Assembly: GCF_963662255.1 (NCBI RefSeq) | Contig: NC_085055.1 | Coordinates: forward strand, 18,834,704 to 18,898,703 | From: Cinclus cinclus | Taxonomy: Eukaryota; Chordata; Aves; Passeriformes; Cinclidae | Length of the DNA stretch: 64,000 bases | Direction: 5' to 3' | Shown here: positions 1-11,749 of the stretch, piece after piece | How the letters are laid out: each line of letters begins with the position of its first letter | How positions within the stretch are numbered: the stretch's first letter is position 1 | Position numbers and translations under genes: made by a program | The notes under the pieces: generated by a model | Databases searched by the model: none | The model's input: the letters and a program-made list of their open reading frames with translations, nothing else | What the model was told of the DNA's origin: nothing

Positions 1-3000
1 CTTCCATGCACACATTTCACATGTTTCTTATGATACAGGGGGAGCTGAAGTTATGAAAACATTTAGGTCAGAACTGAAAGCTTGGTGTTGCTGCACATGA
101 CTGGCAATACCTGTCAGTCTGTGCTGGGCTTTGACGTAATTTCCATATGCCCTACCAAGAAGATGAAAATGCAGCACCTCCTCTAAAAGCAATTCTTGGC
201 AGTCTCTCTTCCCTGACCCTCTTCATTTTCCCTCCCCAGCACATGCTAGCAATTAGGCAGTGTGGTGCTCTCCACCCCAAATTTCACTGCCTTTTCAGAG
301 GGGAGCCTGCAAACCATTCCACACCACAGCTTGTTCTCTTAGCACCTGCCTCTGATCTGTTTCTTGCACCTCCATCTCTGAAATGCCTGGCATCAACTTT
401 TAGCTCAGGATCCGCTGCTGTAAAATGTGGAGCTCAAGTCAGAGATGGAATTGAATGTCGTTGTTGTATTTCCTCCCACACACACAAGGTCTAAGTCAAC
501 AGTGAAACAGCAGCAAGACTTAAGGATTCCGATTCAGGAGCTTGATATTTATTCATCTGCCCCACCCCAGCTTGCATATGGGGCTTCAGCCCTTGTCACT
601 GACTACAAAGGCAAGCCTGAACTCTCCTCGAAAGTCCTGGACACCCAGCTTTAGAGGGCATCTTCTCTAAAGGCAGTCTATGTGAAGATTCCCAAAGCTG
701 ACAGAAGAAATTTCATTGACTTTTTTTCTTCCCAGTTGATCCCAGCTTTCAGTTCAACTCAGAAACTAGGAAACGTATATATTAAAAAAAAAAAAAAATC
801 TAAACCACATAAATGTTAAGACACTGACCCCATTAAAACTGAGCATTAATTCTTTCTTCCCCTTCTCTCTTACTGCCTGCCTATTTGAGTGCATACTGCT
901 GACAGTGTAACATCAGCATTAAGCACTGACAGCTGGCAGCACTGACTCCCAGCAATGTCACAGTAAGAAACCCTACAGAATACACACCTTTCTACACATT
1001 TATGTCATGAGGACTAACACTGTGTGGACCTGGGTGACTGCAGGAGTCAGTCAATATGAGTGAACTTGAAGGGGTAGAGTCTCCAAATACCTAATGTTAT
1101 GAACCAAACAAATGGCCCAAGGTGAAAATCACTTCACTCTGAAATGGAGGTTAAAGAGTCCTGACTAAATGTTTTAAGCTGACCACCCAGCCATGCTTCA
1201 TTTCACATCCTTCTCAGAAGTCATTATATATTTCTTCAAACACAGCATAAAATTTGTTGCATTCAGTGCCTAGTTTTTATTCTCAGACCATATTTATCCA
1301 GTCTGTAAACCAAGTTTTATTAGCATTCTCCTCTCCCACAAAAGAAATCAAAAAAAGCAGAGGATATCTTCTCCCCTATAAGGCATTAAGTACTTCTATA
1401 CCTTACTAATTTAAAACAGATTTTATTTTTTTTAAATCAGAGAAATAAAATACGATCTTGCCAGATTTAAGTTTGTGTTTGGACCTTCAAAATCAGTTTG
1501 GTGAACTCTTAAAAGATTTCTGCTAGAAAAAGCTATTGCAGTGATATGACACCGTATTTAGGAAACTACTTTGTTGCCTAGCAATCCCCAGCTGCTTCAC
1601 CATTAAGGTTTTAAACGTCATTTCTCTCAGTTTGACAAGCTCAGCAAAATCCACAAGCAACAAAACCAAGTCAGTTCAAAGTGACTTACACTGTGAAATG
1701 TTTCTAGTTTCCCCACATACCTGAATTACAATATTTTTCTTTGTCTCCTTGAAGTTTTAATTACAACACTAAACTGTTCTATTAAAAAAAAAACTAACTA
1801 ACTACAACAAACAAACAGAAATTTAGGTTGTGTGCTTCACAACTTACTGTAATGCAATTGCACCTAGGTGACAGGAGCTGATATTCCCTCTGGTAATAGT
1901 TTATCCATAATAGGGAAAGAATGTGTGCATGTTTACCTTACTGACTTGGAGGCTACTGACGAAATCAGAGCTGCAGTAGTGACCAGGCACTATTTGCTGA
2001 TTCCAGGCATCAGCACTGAGGCCACTTCTCTCACTATCACACTGACACCACAACCCTGCATACCACAGAGCTGACTGCTCTATAAGGCAACAGAGTCTGA
2101 ATGGCTGGGGTACTAAACCCCACAGATCACAGCACACACCTCCAGGGCAAGATCAAGAGACCAATACCTTCCCATCTCCCTATTTCAGCCTGATATCCTA
2201 TTGCCCATACCAGCACCATTCTATTATTTCATGACACAGCTTGTACCCAGTGCAAATTCCACATCCACCACTCTTCACTTCACCTGTGAGGCAGGTAGAT
2301 GTTGAGAGCAGTAAAAGAGCAGTAGATGTTGCCTAAAGCCACAAAGGAAAGGAAAAAATACTAAGATAGGCAGGATTTGGAGTCCAAGTTGCTGCTTCCC
2401 ATCAATAAAGTAACACCATTTGCAGTCAATTTTAGTTTTCTCCTTTTTGTCCCCTGTGTGGGGTGAGTGAGAGTGTTGTACAAGCACAGAATGTGCAGAT
2501 TGATAAATAAAGGAATGAGAAGAATTTAATCTTGTGATGAGAGGTGTTCAGCGCTAACTGTCTAAAACTGAAGAATGACTTCCTGATGGATACAGCCCCC
2601 TGGTTCAAGCAGTGTATTCATTTATGAATGTGCACTAAGTTTTCATAAAAATTCATTAATGGGAGCTACATAACCAGGAAAATAAGGTTAGAGTAGGGTA
2701 AACATTTGCAGTGATCAATTTACCTGGCACTGTTAGCCACTTTTGTTCAAGCTGTCTCCCTTTTTAAAGGCAGACTGACCCACTTCATGTTAAAACAGCA
2801 TTTTAGTTTTCTCCGTTCTCATGCATGGCTTACTGTGTTACCACATATACTGCTTTCTTGTACATGACATGCATCTGGTTAGATAATTTGTTCTCTGGAT
2901 CTGTATGACATTTGTGCATGACCATTCCCACAGACAAGAAATAAAATGGAATGAAAAAAAATTGCCCAAGGAAAGAAGTGATCCTCATGCAAGTACGTAT

Positions 3001-6000
3001 TCACAAATACATCTCTGAAGAAAACATAGTTGTGCATCAAAAAGGTGGATGCACCTTCCAGTAAGGTAATCATGTTCCTTACATGCCCATGTCAGGGGAA
3101 AACACTGTTCTGCAGTCACAGCCACACACCACGGATGCTCTAGAGCTGCAGTGACAGTGCCTGAATAACCAGGTGTGGGTAGCACCAAACCAAATGCATG
3201 ATATTTACAACCAGCCCCCAAAACTCACACAGTAGTCAAGAAGGCAATATTGCTCTGAAACCAGGTTTTACCATGCCAGATGGGCAACAAGAGGCAGGAG
3301 TTTTTGAGCAAGAGAACTCAAATAGCTCAATCTCCTGAAATCCCTTAAAACGCCCAAATAAAATCTTTTCGTCACCTTCAAATTCCTGTTCCCTTCTAGG
3401 AAGTTAACTAACCCAAACTAACGGAGACCAGGGCTATACTGGCATCATGGATTCAAGTGGAAAATAAGCATTTTTAATTAAGAGGAAATTGCTTTCAGGC
3501 AAAATTAAGGGGGAAGGACAAAAGGAGGGGAGGAGAACGAAGAAGAATGAGGAAAGATGCCCAAATAGCCCTCCTGTATTGACAGCATACATCTGCACAA
3601 AAGGATTTCCTGCTCTTCAAGAAAGAGCTCTCTTGATTCATTTAATTAATAACAAAACATTAATATGGCCACAATATTTTTACTCCTATAGGTCCCTGCC
3701 ATAATTACAAACTTACCAGGTTTACTGACCTTAGCAAGAAGGATATGGAAAGGATTGGGGGGGGGGGAAAAAAAAAAAATCTTCACATTTTCTTGCTTTC
3801 AGTCTAGTACACTATAGTAAATTACAGCCAGGTACTGTTTGCAAAAACTTCACAGCAGAAACCAAGAATGTCTGTTGATGTCTCAGTCTATATTTATACC
3901 AATGAAATAATTTCTATTTAGGATGTTGCTACAAATTCCAGCAATTGTAGTGTTTGTCCTAGGCATCGTATCACAGCACTTACAGGTCTGCTGTTAAGCT
4001 CCTGACACTTCTGTGCTAACCTCCAACAACACTGCTAGCCCTCCAAGTCTCTAATTTTTAGCTCTACTATTCATAATTTTTAAAGAAAGGCTTGACTTTG
4101 GGGAATCAGGACAGCAAACAAAAGTCTCTCTTGACCTGCAGAGAAAATAAGAAAGTCCAATAAAAAGCATTTGGGTTCCCCATTGGGTGTTTAATATGCA
4201 AGGTACCAAACTGCTTCCACTTATCTTGTAACTCATCAGCTCTTGTGGGCTACTGCACTCTGTAGAGGCTCATGGCTGGTCTACAAAGGGTATTTGAGTC
4301 CCTGGGGTGTGAGCTACTCCTGACTTTTCACAGGTGACATGAGAGAGCAGAGCTCTCTGCTCTTAGTCACACACAAACTCTCCTATAGAAGCATACACAT
4401 ATATTGCACCTCTTTTCTCAGCATGAAAACATTCCTAAAAAATCATTTTCATACTCTAGTAAGTAAGCATTCCATATTTTGCTAGCAAAACTTTGATCAC
4501 CAAAATTTTAGAGAGACAGAGCTCTCCTGTGGCAGTGGATGAGGCCTGCCATACTTCTGTATCCTTTACTACATCCTTTTATGCTGTAAGCCAGACTTGG
4601 ACCATTTCTGTATCTTACATCAACATGCTCTATCCTAGCCTTTAGCCTATTGACAATGGCTGTTACAGAGCTAGAAAAAACACTTAAAGCAACCCAAAAC
4701 ACACTTCCAGAGGGCTTCACGACCAAGTCTGGAAAACAGAAGAACACCATTCAATATTATTAAAAAAGAAACAGTTGAAATTCCTTTTGCTTCTGGTTTG
4801 AGTCATTCCAGACTATGCCCTACAGTAGCAGATCACAGCAAAAGGTTTGTTCATTAGTATTCAAAAGCCATCAAGGAAGACCCCTTTTATTCTGGCATTT
4901 ATAAACACACTACAGGAAAGGAAAGAGATAGCAATGTTAGGAACCTGCTCACCAGCAGGAAAAACAAACTTATTCTACTACATTCTTTACCTTTATTCCA
5001 GAGGTACCATAGCAGCTCCAATGCTGCTCTTGAAATTCCCCCTATCTTGGTGTTGTCCCCTGGTATCCTGTGGCCCACAGAAGGAAGGTGGCTAAAAGAT
5101 GAGGTGGGTGAGAACCATCCTCATTAAATGCAAAGCCAGCACTTAGAGATAATAAGGCACCAAATAGCAGTAATTAGCAATAATAGCAAGCACCTTGTTT
5201 CTACCCTTTCTGCTTCTTTAGCCACAACCACCTCCTGTGGGGAGAATTGAGAACAAGCAGCTGAGGGGCTGGGATTGAGGATTTAACAATGAGGGCAGCA
5301 AAGCAAGTACTATCAGTCTTATGGTCCCCTTCCCTCACATTTGTAGAAAACAAGCAAAGGATCTATTTATTGATAAATCAGACACAGATGTGAGAAGACT
5401 CCTGGCAGCCAGAAACCCACTGCTTGCTTTTGCAGAGATTCCAGGGACACCTCACAGACCCCTTAAGATCCAGCTTTTTTTCCAGCTGGTTCCTTAAGGC
5501 CAGCACACATAAATCATTCCAAGCTCCAGTGAATTCCTGGTAAAACCACCATCAACAGAGAAACTGGCCTTTTTTGCCTCTCCTTGCAATCCCAAGTGTT
5601 TGTTTCCTTTTCATCCAGCAGTTGTGCTGCTGAATGCTAATGAGAGGAGAGGTGATTCATTCCCAATCAACCATCTCCAGAATAATTAGAATGAGCATCT
5701 AACCTTCACTCCCCCTGCTTTTTCAGGCACTACACATCCTCTGCTATCCACAGATAGTGGGATACTGGGATACTGTGTGGAGTATTTCAGCTGTATCCCA
5801 GCTGTAATTATTTTCTCAAGTATTCAAGGCATTTTGAAGAATCACAACCACCCCTTAGTGTTCTGATGGAAATGAAGTTGTTATTTTTCTATGTAATTAT
5901 TTCATCATATTTATTACTTAAACCATGTCTAAGAACAAAAGCTACACAGCAAAAGCAAAGCTTCATTTCACCAGGTGCTCTCCTGACAGTTTGAGGAAAG

Positions 6001-6756
6001 CTATTTAGGAAAAAAAAAAAAGACAGAAAAAAATCCCCTTTTCTTTTAACATCACTGCTCTGACAACCACAAAGGCTGCCTGACATTCTTGATAGCTCTA
6101 TTTATGATGTTACATTATCCTGCAACTGTGAGGAATGCTGTTTCTACTAACCAGGCATAGGTCTAAATAGAGCTGTGAGACAAACCCTCTCTTTCCAGCC
6201 GTGTGACCTCCTGGAGAGTGAACAAAAAGGGCATCAGAAACTACTGAAAGCTTGCAAACACGGAAAGAGTTAGTGTCCCACTTGGTCCCCCACCTGGGGC
6301 CCAGCGTGTCTCAGGGAGCCTCAGACTGAGAAGTTTCCCTGGTGGGGAAACAGCAAATCTATCACCCAGCTGTGAACAGCTGCAACATACACCACATGAA
6401 AAAAAGCCATTTCAGCAGCTTGCATCCCTTCTTTTATATTACTTCAACTAGAGGAGGTCTTGCACATCCATGATGGATTGTGGCCTCTTAGAACTTTAAG
6501 ACAGAAAAAGTAGAGCAGTAGATTCCAGAACAGCCTGTAAAACCCCAGGTGGCCAGCTATCTGCAGTTACCAGATTTGCTCTCTCTTCTAGGCTTTTTTC
6601 CCCCTCACACCTCTATCAAATCACAAAATCATGCACAAAAACTTTAGAAGGAGGTTCAGATTTTCTCAGTGCCCACACTCACACGTTCCTTAACTTCTCA
6701 AAAAACTACAGATACGGTTGGATGGAGCTCCATCCTCCAAACAGTACAATAAGATT
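1..6756. other. Intergenic or intronic sequence, no gene recognised
   Basis: AT-rich sequence with short open frames only (up to about 115 codons, none recognisable). It contains a poly-A run at 784-799 and the G11A12 run at 3757-3779. No tRNA, rRNA or mobile element is recognised. Confidence 0.7.
3757..3779 (+). repeat. Homopolymer pair G11A12
   Basis: Eleven G directly followed by twelve A; a simple low-complexity run. Confidence 0.9.
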
Positions 6757-6773
6757 TGGTGTTTATAAAGGAC

Positions 6774-6866
6774 ATGTAGATGTAGATGTAGATGTAGATG
6801 TAGATGTAGATGTAGATGTAGATGTAGATGTAGATGTAGATGTAGATGTAGATGTAGATGTAGATG
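6774..6866 (+). repeat. Hexamer microsatellite (GTAGAT)n, about 15 copies
   Basis: Pure 'gtagat' hexamer for 93 bp. It is flanked on both sides by the same 17-bp sequence, tggtgtttataaaggac (6757-6773 and 6869-6885). Confidence 0.97.
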
Positions 6867-6885
6867 TGTGGTGTTTATAAAGGAC

Positions 6886-7884
6886 TAATAAAATATTTAC
6901 AAACAACATCACAACCATTATCACCATTTTACAAATGGAACAAATGAGCTAAGGGACTTCCTCATAACAGGGGGAGCTTGAACCAGATATTCCCTGCTCC
7001 TGCTTGATCATGTTGCCAAATGAATCCCAGCAGAGATAAATTTTTGTTACTCTCCAGGATATAAGCTTATTTCTTTAAGGACTATTAACTGTGTTTTTTT
7101 GGCCACATTCTTTAACTGGTCTAAATCAACTGGTTTTAGCTCAATTAACTGTTTTTAGCCCAACTTTTTAATAAAAATATACAAAATAGAACTGGTGTGA
7201 CTGTGCTCTCTCTTCCCTAAAATGTTGTTTGAGTTTGCTAGTCAATTTAAACCAAATATAGAAAAGGTGTGGAAGTTTCAAAGGTTACTATATTCCCATA
7301 GATCTTAAGACTGGCCCCAGATAGGGCAGAGCTGGAACCAGATTAGTCTTGTCACTCAAAGACCCTGATATGGCAGCAGACAGAACTTACAGAAGAAAGA
7401 TGACAAAAACATTTTAAAATCCACTTTTGATGTTCATTTGTTAATTTATCTTCAATTTCCTTCTGCTACTGTATGCATGAGTTTACATTTCAGAGTACTG
7501 GACAATTTGAACACTGAGAGCCTATCTAAAAGTCCAGCAGGTTCTCAGTTCAGAGCTGTGCTTCCAAGCACATTGAAATCCATGCAGATGAGTAGCAGTA
7601 AAGATAACTGCTTTTAACAGCTATTAACTGGATTTCAGGATGATGGTGATGATTATTATTATTATTAAACAACTAGCTGATCAAATTTAAATAATTAATT
7701 GATCAGAAATTTCAAAAAAAAAAAAAACTTATAAAACTTCTACTGTTTGGTAGTTACAAGACAACTTACTGCCAAATTTTCACTATTTTTATCCCATTAC
7801 ATTCAGAACTTCAGTGACTAAGCGTCCAGTGCATTACAAACACTTGGTCTTAATTCTTGCAAGAATTTGCAAAATTATGCCAGA
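6886..7884. other. No gene recognised
   Basis: AT-rich sequence between the hexamer array and the CR1 copy, with the short ATT run and an A13 run near 7715. Nothing else recognised. Confidence 0.7.
7651..7668 (+). repeat. Short ATT microsatellite
   Basis: 'gattattattattattatt', five to six units, upstream of the CR1 copy at 7.9 kb. Confidence 0.85.
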
Positions 7885-8477
7885 AACCCAGCAATGTCCT
7901 GGGCTGTACAACAAGCAGCGTGTCCAGTAGGGCAAGGGAGGGGATTCTCCCCCTCTGCTCTTCCCTTGTGAGACCCCACCTGCAGTGCTGCATCCCAACA
8001 TTTGAAGGGCTCCTGATCTGGTGGAGCAGATCCAGAGGAGGCCATGAAGATGAATCAGAGAGCTGGGGCACCTCTGCAATGGAGAATGGCTGAGAGGGAT
8101 GGTGCTGTTCAGCCAGGAGAACAGAAGGCTCCAGGGAGACCTTGAAGCAGCTTCCAGATCCCAAAGGGTTCTGCAAAAGAGGAGAGGACTTCTGACAAGG
8201 GCATGTAGTGACAGGCAAGAGAGAACGGACCCACACTGACAGAGAATAGGTTTAGATCAGATATGAGGAAGAAACCCTTCCCTGTGAGGGTGGGGATGCC
8301 CTGGCACAGAGAAGCTGTGCCTGCCTCTGGATCCCTGGAAGTGCCCAAGGCCAGGTTGGATGGGGCTTGGAGCAACCTGGAACAGTGGAAGATGACAGTG
8401 CACATGAAAAGGGGGCTGGAACAAGATCATCTTTAAAGCCCCTTCCAACCCAAAGCATTTTAGAGTTCCGTGATTTC
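7885..8477 (+). mobile_element. CR1 LINE 3' fragment
   Basis: Matches the consensus-like CR1 tail: 'gggaggggattctccccctctgctc', 'gtgagaccccacctgcagtgctg', 'ggctccagggagacctt', 'ggatgccctggcacag', and 'aagccccttccaacccaaagcatttt' at the 3' end. About 590 bp, 5'-truncated, with diverged coding frame. The open frames on the opposite strand here are antisense shadows. Confidence 0.85.
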
Positions 8478-10351
8478 TAGGGAAATCTTGTGAAGCAGTA
8501 ATTTTTTCAGTTTCAAAAGCCAAAGATAAAGTCTAATAGCATCATCTGAGGATAAGATGCTGTGCTCTGGTGTACTTTGCTGATACAGGCAAGGTATTTG
8601 CTGTTTAGACAATAGAGACATCTCAGCAGTTCTGATAACAAGGTGAAAAGTGGAATACAGATGCAATGGTGTGTTCATACACTGAGAGGTAAAAACATGG
8701 TTTGCAGGAAGCACATTTTGCTGGTTCTTTCTTCTAGAGTGAAATCACAGACATTCTCTTTGTCTGGTGACTCCTATTCCAGAGGAAGTGCCAGAAAATG
8801 AGCTGTTAAGTGACTTCTCAGCTATGCCAGACAAACAGCTTGAAAATTCACTCCAGGAATTGATCCTCTATTGACAAGGGATTGAACAGTATTACATAAT
8901 GGGGGAGATTCTGCTCAGTCTTACTTTGGATTAACACCAGTGTTGCTGAGATACAAATATAACCCCAAGGGCCATTTCCATCTTTGCTTCTCATGATCCA
9001 TTTTCTTGCAACAGAGCCACAAGGTTATGAATATGGTGACATCTGAAAGAGGAGCTTCTAGAGACAATGAAGAAAGTTCTTATTCAAACGCATGGGTCTT
9101 CACTAAAAACAGACAAGGAGAAATTACTGTCAAGCTATTTGCTTTATAATGTGCTCCATTGTCTCTCAGAAATAAAGACTCCACTTTTCCATACTTGCAT
9201 GTGCAATTTACCCATTATCATATTGTACTTGTTGGAATGTCAATTTAAGAATCTAAATTTCTTAATTTTAAATTTTATTTTCTTTAATCACAGAGAAACA
9301 AAATTTCTGTCTCTTGTTCAGTTTCTCTTTCCCTTTTATTTCCAATTGTTCAGTGTCACTGTAACTCCAGTTTTTTGTGTCAGTCCCTAGAAATTCTGTG
9401 TTCCTGAAGGTTATCTTGTTCTGCCATCTAGCGAGCCCTGTGCAGGATAGCATTCTCCTCACTGAGCCTAGAGACAGCTGAAAAGCTAAAAAAAACAAGG
9501 TGGAGAGCTTGAAAATATTTTTCTCCTATATATATTTGTTCTGTCACAAAACATAGAGATAAAAGGCTCCATCATGTTGTAGATTAATATATCTTTTTCC
9601 CAAACTGCTTCACCTATTATTGTAATTTACTGTTTGATTTCAAAGAGGTTTAACAGGTTCAATCCCATGATAAGTAGTAATTTAAGTGTTACCCACCAAT
9701 GTATTACAGGAGATGTTTTGATGCAGGCACAAGCATCTCCTTTCAATAGAAATGTTCCTGGGATGGGGACTTGGGAGAAAGATTATGTTGTGCCAAGGTA
9801 ATGAAACTGCCAGGATGATGATTTGGTAGGTACAAGGCTGCATCGATATTAACGAGAAAATCTTTTGCTGTTTGAGGATAAAAAAATATTTCCTGCAACA
9901 AGCTGAATTTCCCTTTGGTTAATAAAGCAGATTTCAGTCTCATTTGGACTGGGTGGCCACTGTTTTTACTGTGCTAGATGACTGTGCTATACACACAACC
10001 CACTAATAAGTAGTTTCTTAATACACTTGCTGTCAGATCCAAAGCCCATTGCAGACAATGAAAAGACTTTCAATGGCTTTAATCTGGCTTTAGTCCAAGT
10101 CCTTTTCCACTAAAGAATTCTTAATTGAAAATTAAAAGATGCAAGTCAAATAAAAACAATCAGACCTGAAAAGGGGAGAGCATTTTTCAACCAAAGTGCT
10201 ACTCAGATATGTGTTAGGATTAGGCTGGAATTCAAACCCTATGAATAACATCATCACTCACAGGAAGCAGGGTCAACACACAGCTTAAAACAAATACTAA
10301 CAGGTGAAATACACAGTTAGTGCTACTATTGCACAGCAATAAAAACAACAC
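8478..10351. other. No gene recognised
   Basis: Sequence between the CR1 copy and the homopurine tract. A 107-codon frame at 9067-9390 is leucine/phenylalanine-rich from AT-rich DNA and has no supporting features. Confidence 0.7.
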
Positions 10352-10836
10352 AAAGAGGAGAGGAGAGGAGAGGAGAGGAGAGGAGAGGAGAGGAGAGGAG
10401 AGGAGAGGAGAGGAGAGGAGAGGAGAGGAGAGGAGAGGAGAGGAGAGGAGAGGAGAGGAGAGGAGAGGAGAGGAGAGGAGAGGAGAGGAGAGGAGAGGAG
10501 AGGAGAGGAGAGGAGAGGAGAGGAGAGGAGAGGAGAGGAGAGGAGAGGAGAGGAGAGGAGAGGAGAGGAGAGGAGAGGGGAGGAGAGGAGAGGAGAGGGG
10601 AGGGGAGGGGAGGGGAGGGGAGGGGAGGGGAGGGGAGGGGAGGGGAGGGGAGGGGAGGAGAGAGAGAAGAGAAGAGAAGAGAAGAGAAGAGAAGAGAAGA
10701 GAAGAGAAGAGAAGAGAAGAGAAGAGAAGAGAAGAGAAGAGAAGAGAAGAGAAGAGAAGAGAAGAGAAGAGAAGAGAAGAGAAGAGAAGAGAAGAGAAGA
10801 GAAGAGAAGAGAAGAGAAGAGAAAAAAAAGAGAAGA
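10352..10836 (+). repeat. 485-nt uninterrupted homopurine tract (GGAGA / GGGGA / AGAAG pentamers)
   Basis: Every base from 10352 to 10836 on the plus strand is A or G. It has three sub-blocks: AGGAG pentamers (about 10355-10596), GGGGA pentamers (about 10597-10656), and AGAAG pentamers (about 10662-10822), closing with an A-run. The three long open frames here are artefacts of the pentamer. Such mirror-symmetric polypurine tracts can form intramolecular triplexes. Confidence 0.98.
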
Positions 10837-10999
10837 CCACTATACCAGAAGGATCTCATATTTTCTACCCCCTGGAACTGAATTTACTTGCATAGAATGT
10901 GCATGGCCTTGGTCAAGATTAACAATTTCACTTTTCTGTGTGTTGGGGACTTTGGGACCTTCAGAAGCACACCAGGCAAAGTTTGAATGCACACACCTA

Positions 11000-11062
11000 C
11001 CCACCCCACCCCCACCCCCACCCCCCCTAAAAAAAAAAAGGAAAGAAAGGAAAAAGAAAACC
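11000..11062 (+). repeat. C-rich tract followed by A-rich tract
   Basis: 'ccaccccacccccacccccacccccc' (11000-11027) gives the minus strand five closely spaced G runs, a good G-quadruplex pattern. It is followed by an A-rich run with gaaag motifs to about 11062. Confidence 0.85.
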
Positions 11063-11524
11063 AGCAAACTCATCACTTCAATATTTCATTATTACTCTTT
11101 GTTTTGGATGATAGGTGGAAAACAAACAATACTCTCAAATCAAAAGATTTGGTCATTTCCTAGTTGCATTGCCAAGTTAGCATAATGCCCTTCAGGTCTG
11201 CCAGAAAAAAATTGTTCACTTGAAAGTATTTTCTGCCTTGATACAGATTTTATAAGCAAAATCAGATTTTCACTTGCTGCAAATGGCATAAACGTTTTTA
11301 TCTACATGGATATATCTTTTCCTGAATCCTAAGAGACATGAATGTAAAAATGTATACTTGAAATGTTCTTCTAAGCTGCTTCCATAAATGTAATATCCTT
11401 AAAGTGACTGCCACAGTTCAGTGCAGTGCAAAAACAAAAACCAGAAGTAAGCATCCATTCATACAGCAGAAAAGTGTCTTACATTACCCCTATTGCAAGC
11501 CATTCAGAAAAAACAAGTTTAATC

Positions 11525-11749
11525 TCAAAGCACCTTCCATGTGATTGTGCTCTTTGTAATAATGTAGCATACAACCAGGAGTGAAAATGCTACAGCTACA
11601 GCCAGTAATAAATGGGGGCTCTTTTCTTTCTCCAACTTGAGCTTATGGATTTCAACATCATGTTCTCTCCTCATGACATCCAAGACAGACCCCACTGCAA
11701 ATTTCCCTGCATCAAGGTGTTCTGGTTCATTCAAAGCACAAACGATGTT
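11525..11749 (-). CDS. Candidate terminal coding exon of an unrecognised single-pass membrane protein
   Basis: I do not recognise this sequence. On the minus strand a T-run acceptor ('tttttttttaag') is followed at once by an in-phase open frame of 74 codons and TGA. The product starts NIVCALNEPEHLDAG, has a charged, probably helical stretch (RREHDVEIHKLKLEKEK, residues 27-43), then one clear membrane span (residues 47-64, LLLAVAVAFSLLVVCYII) and a ten-residue tail. This layout fits the C-terminus of a tail-anchored or type I protein. An ATTAAA follows the stop (about 11521-11516). There is no ATG at the 5' end, so upstream exons are required; the stretch at 20040-19855 is phase-compatible. 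Chance cannot be excluded, because open frames this long occur elsewhere in the window. Confidence 0.35.
   Translation of the reverse strand, partial: NIVCALNEPEHLDAGKFAVGSVLDVMRREHDVEIHKLKLEKEKSPHLLLAVAVAFSLLVVCYIITKSTITWKVL

Noticed and set aside
7834..8523. Several minus- and plus-strand frames of 68-128 codons
   Set aside because: All fall on the CR1 copy at 7885-8477 or its antisense.
10232..10895. Open frames of 177-202 codons over the homopurine tract
   Set aside because: They translate the pentamer repeat (Arg/Glu/Gly or Leu/Ser/Pro repeats) and have no other support.
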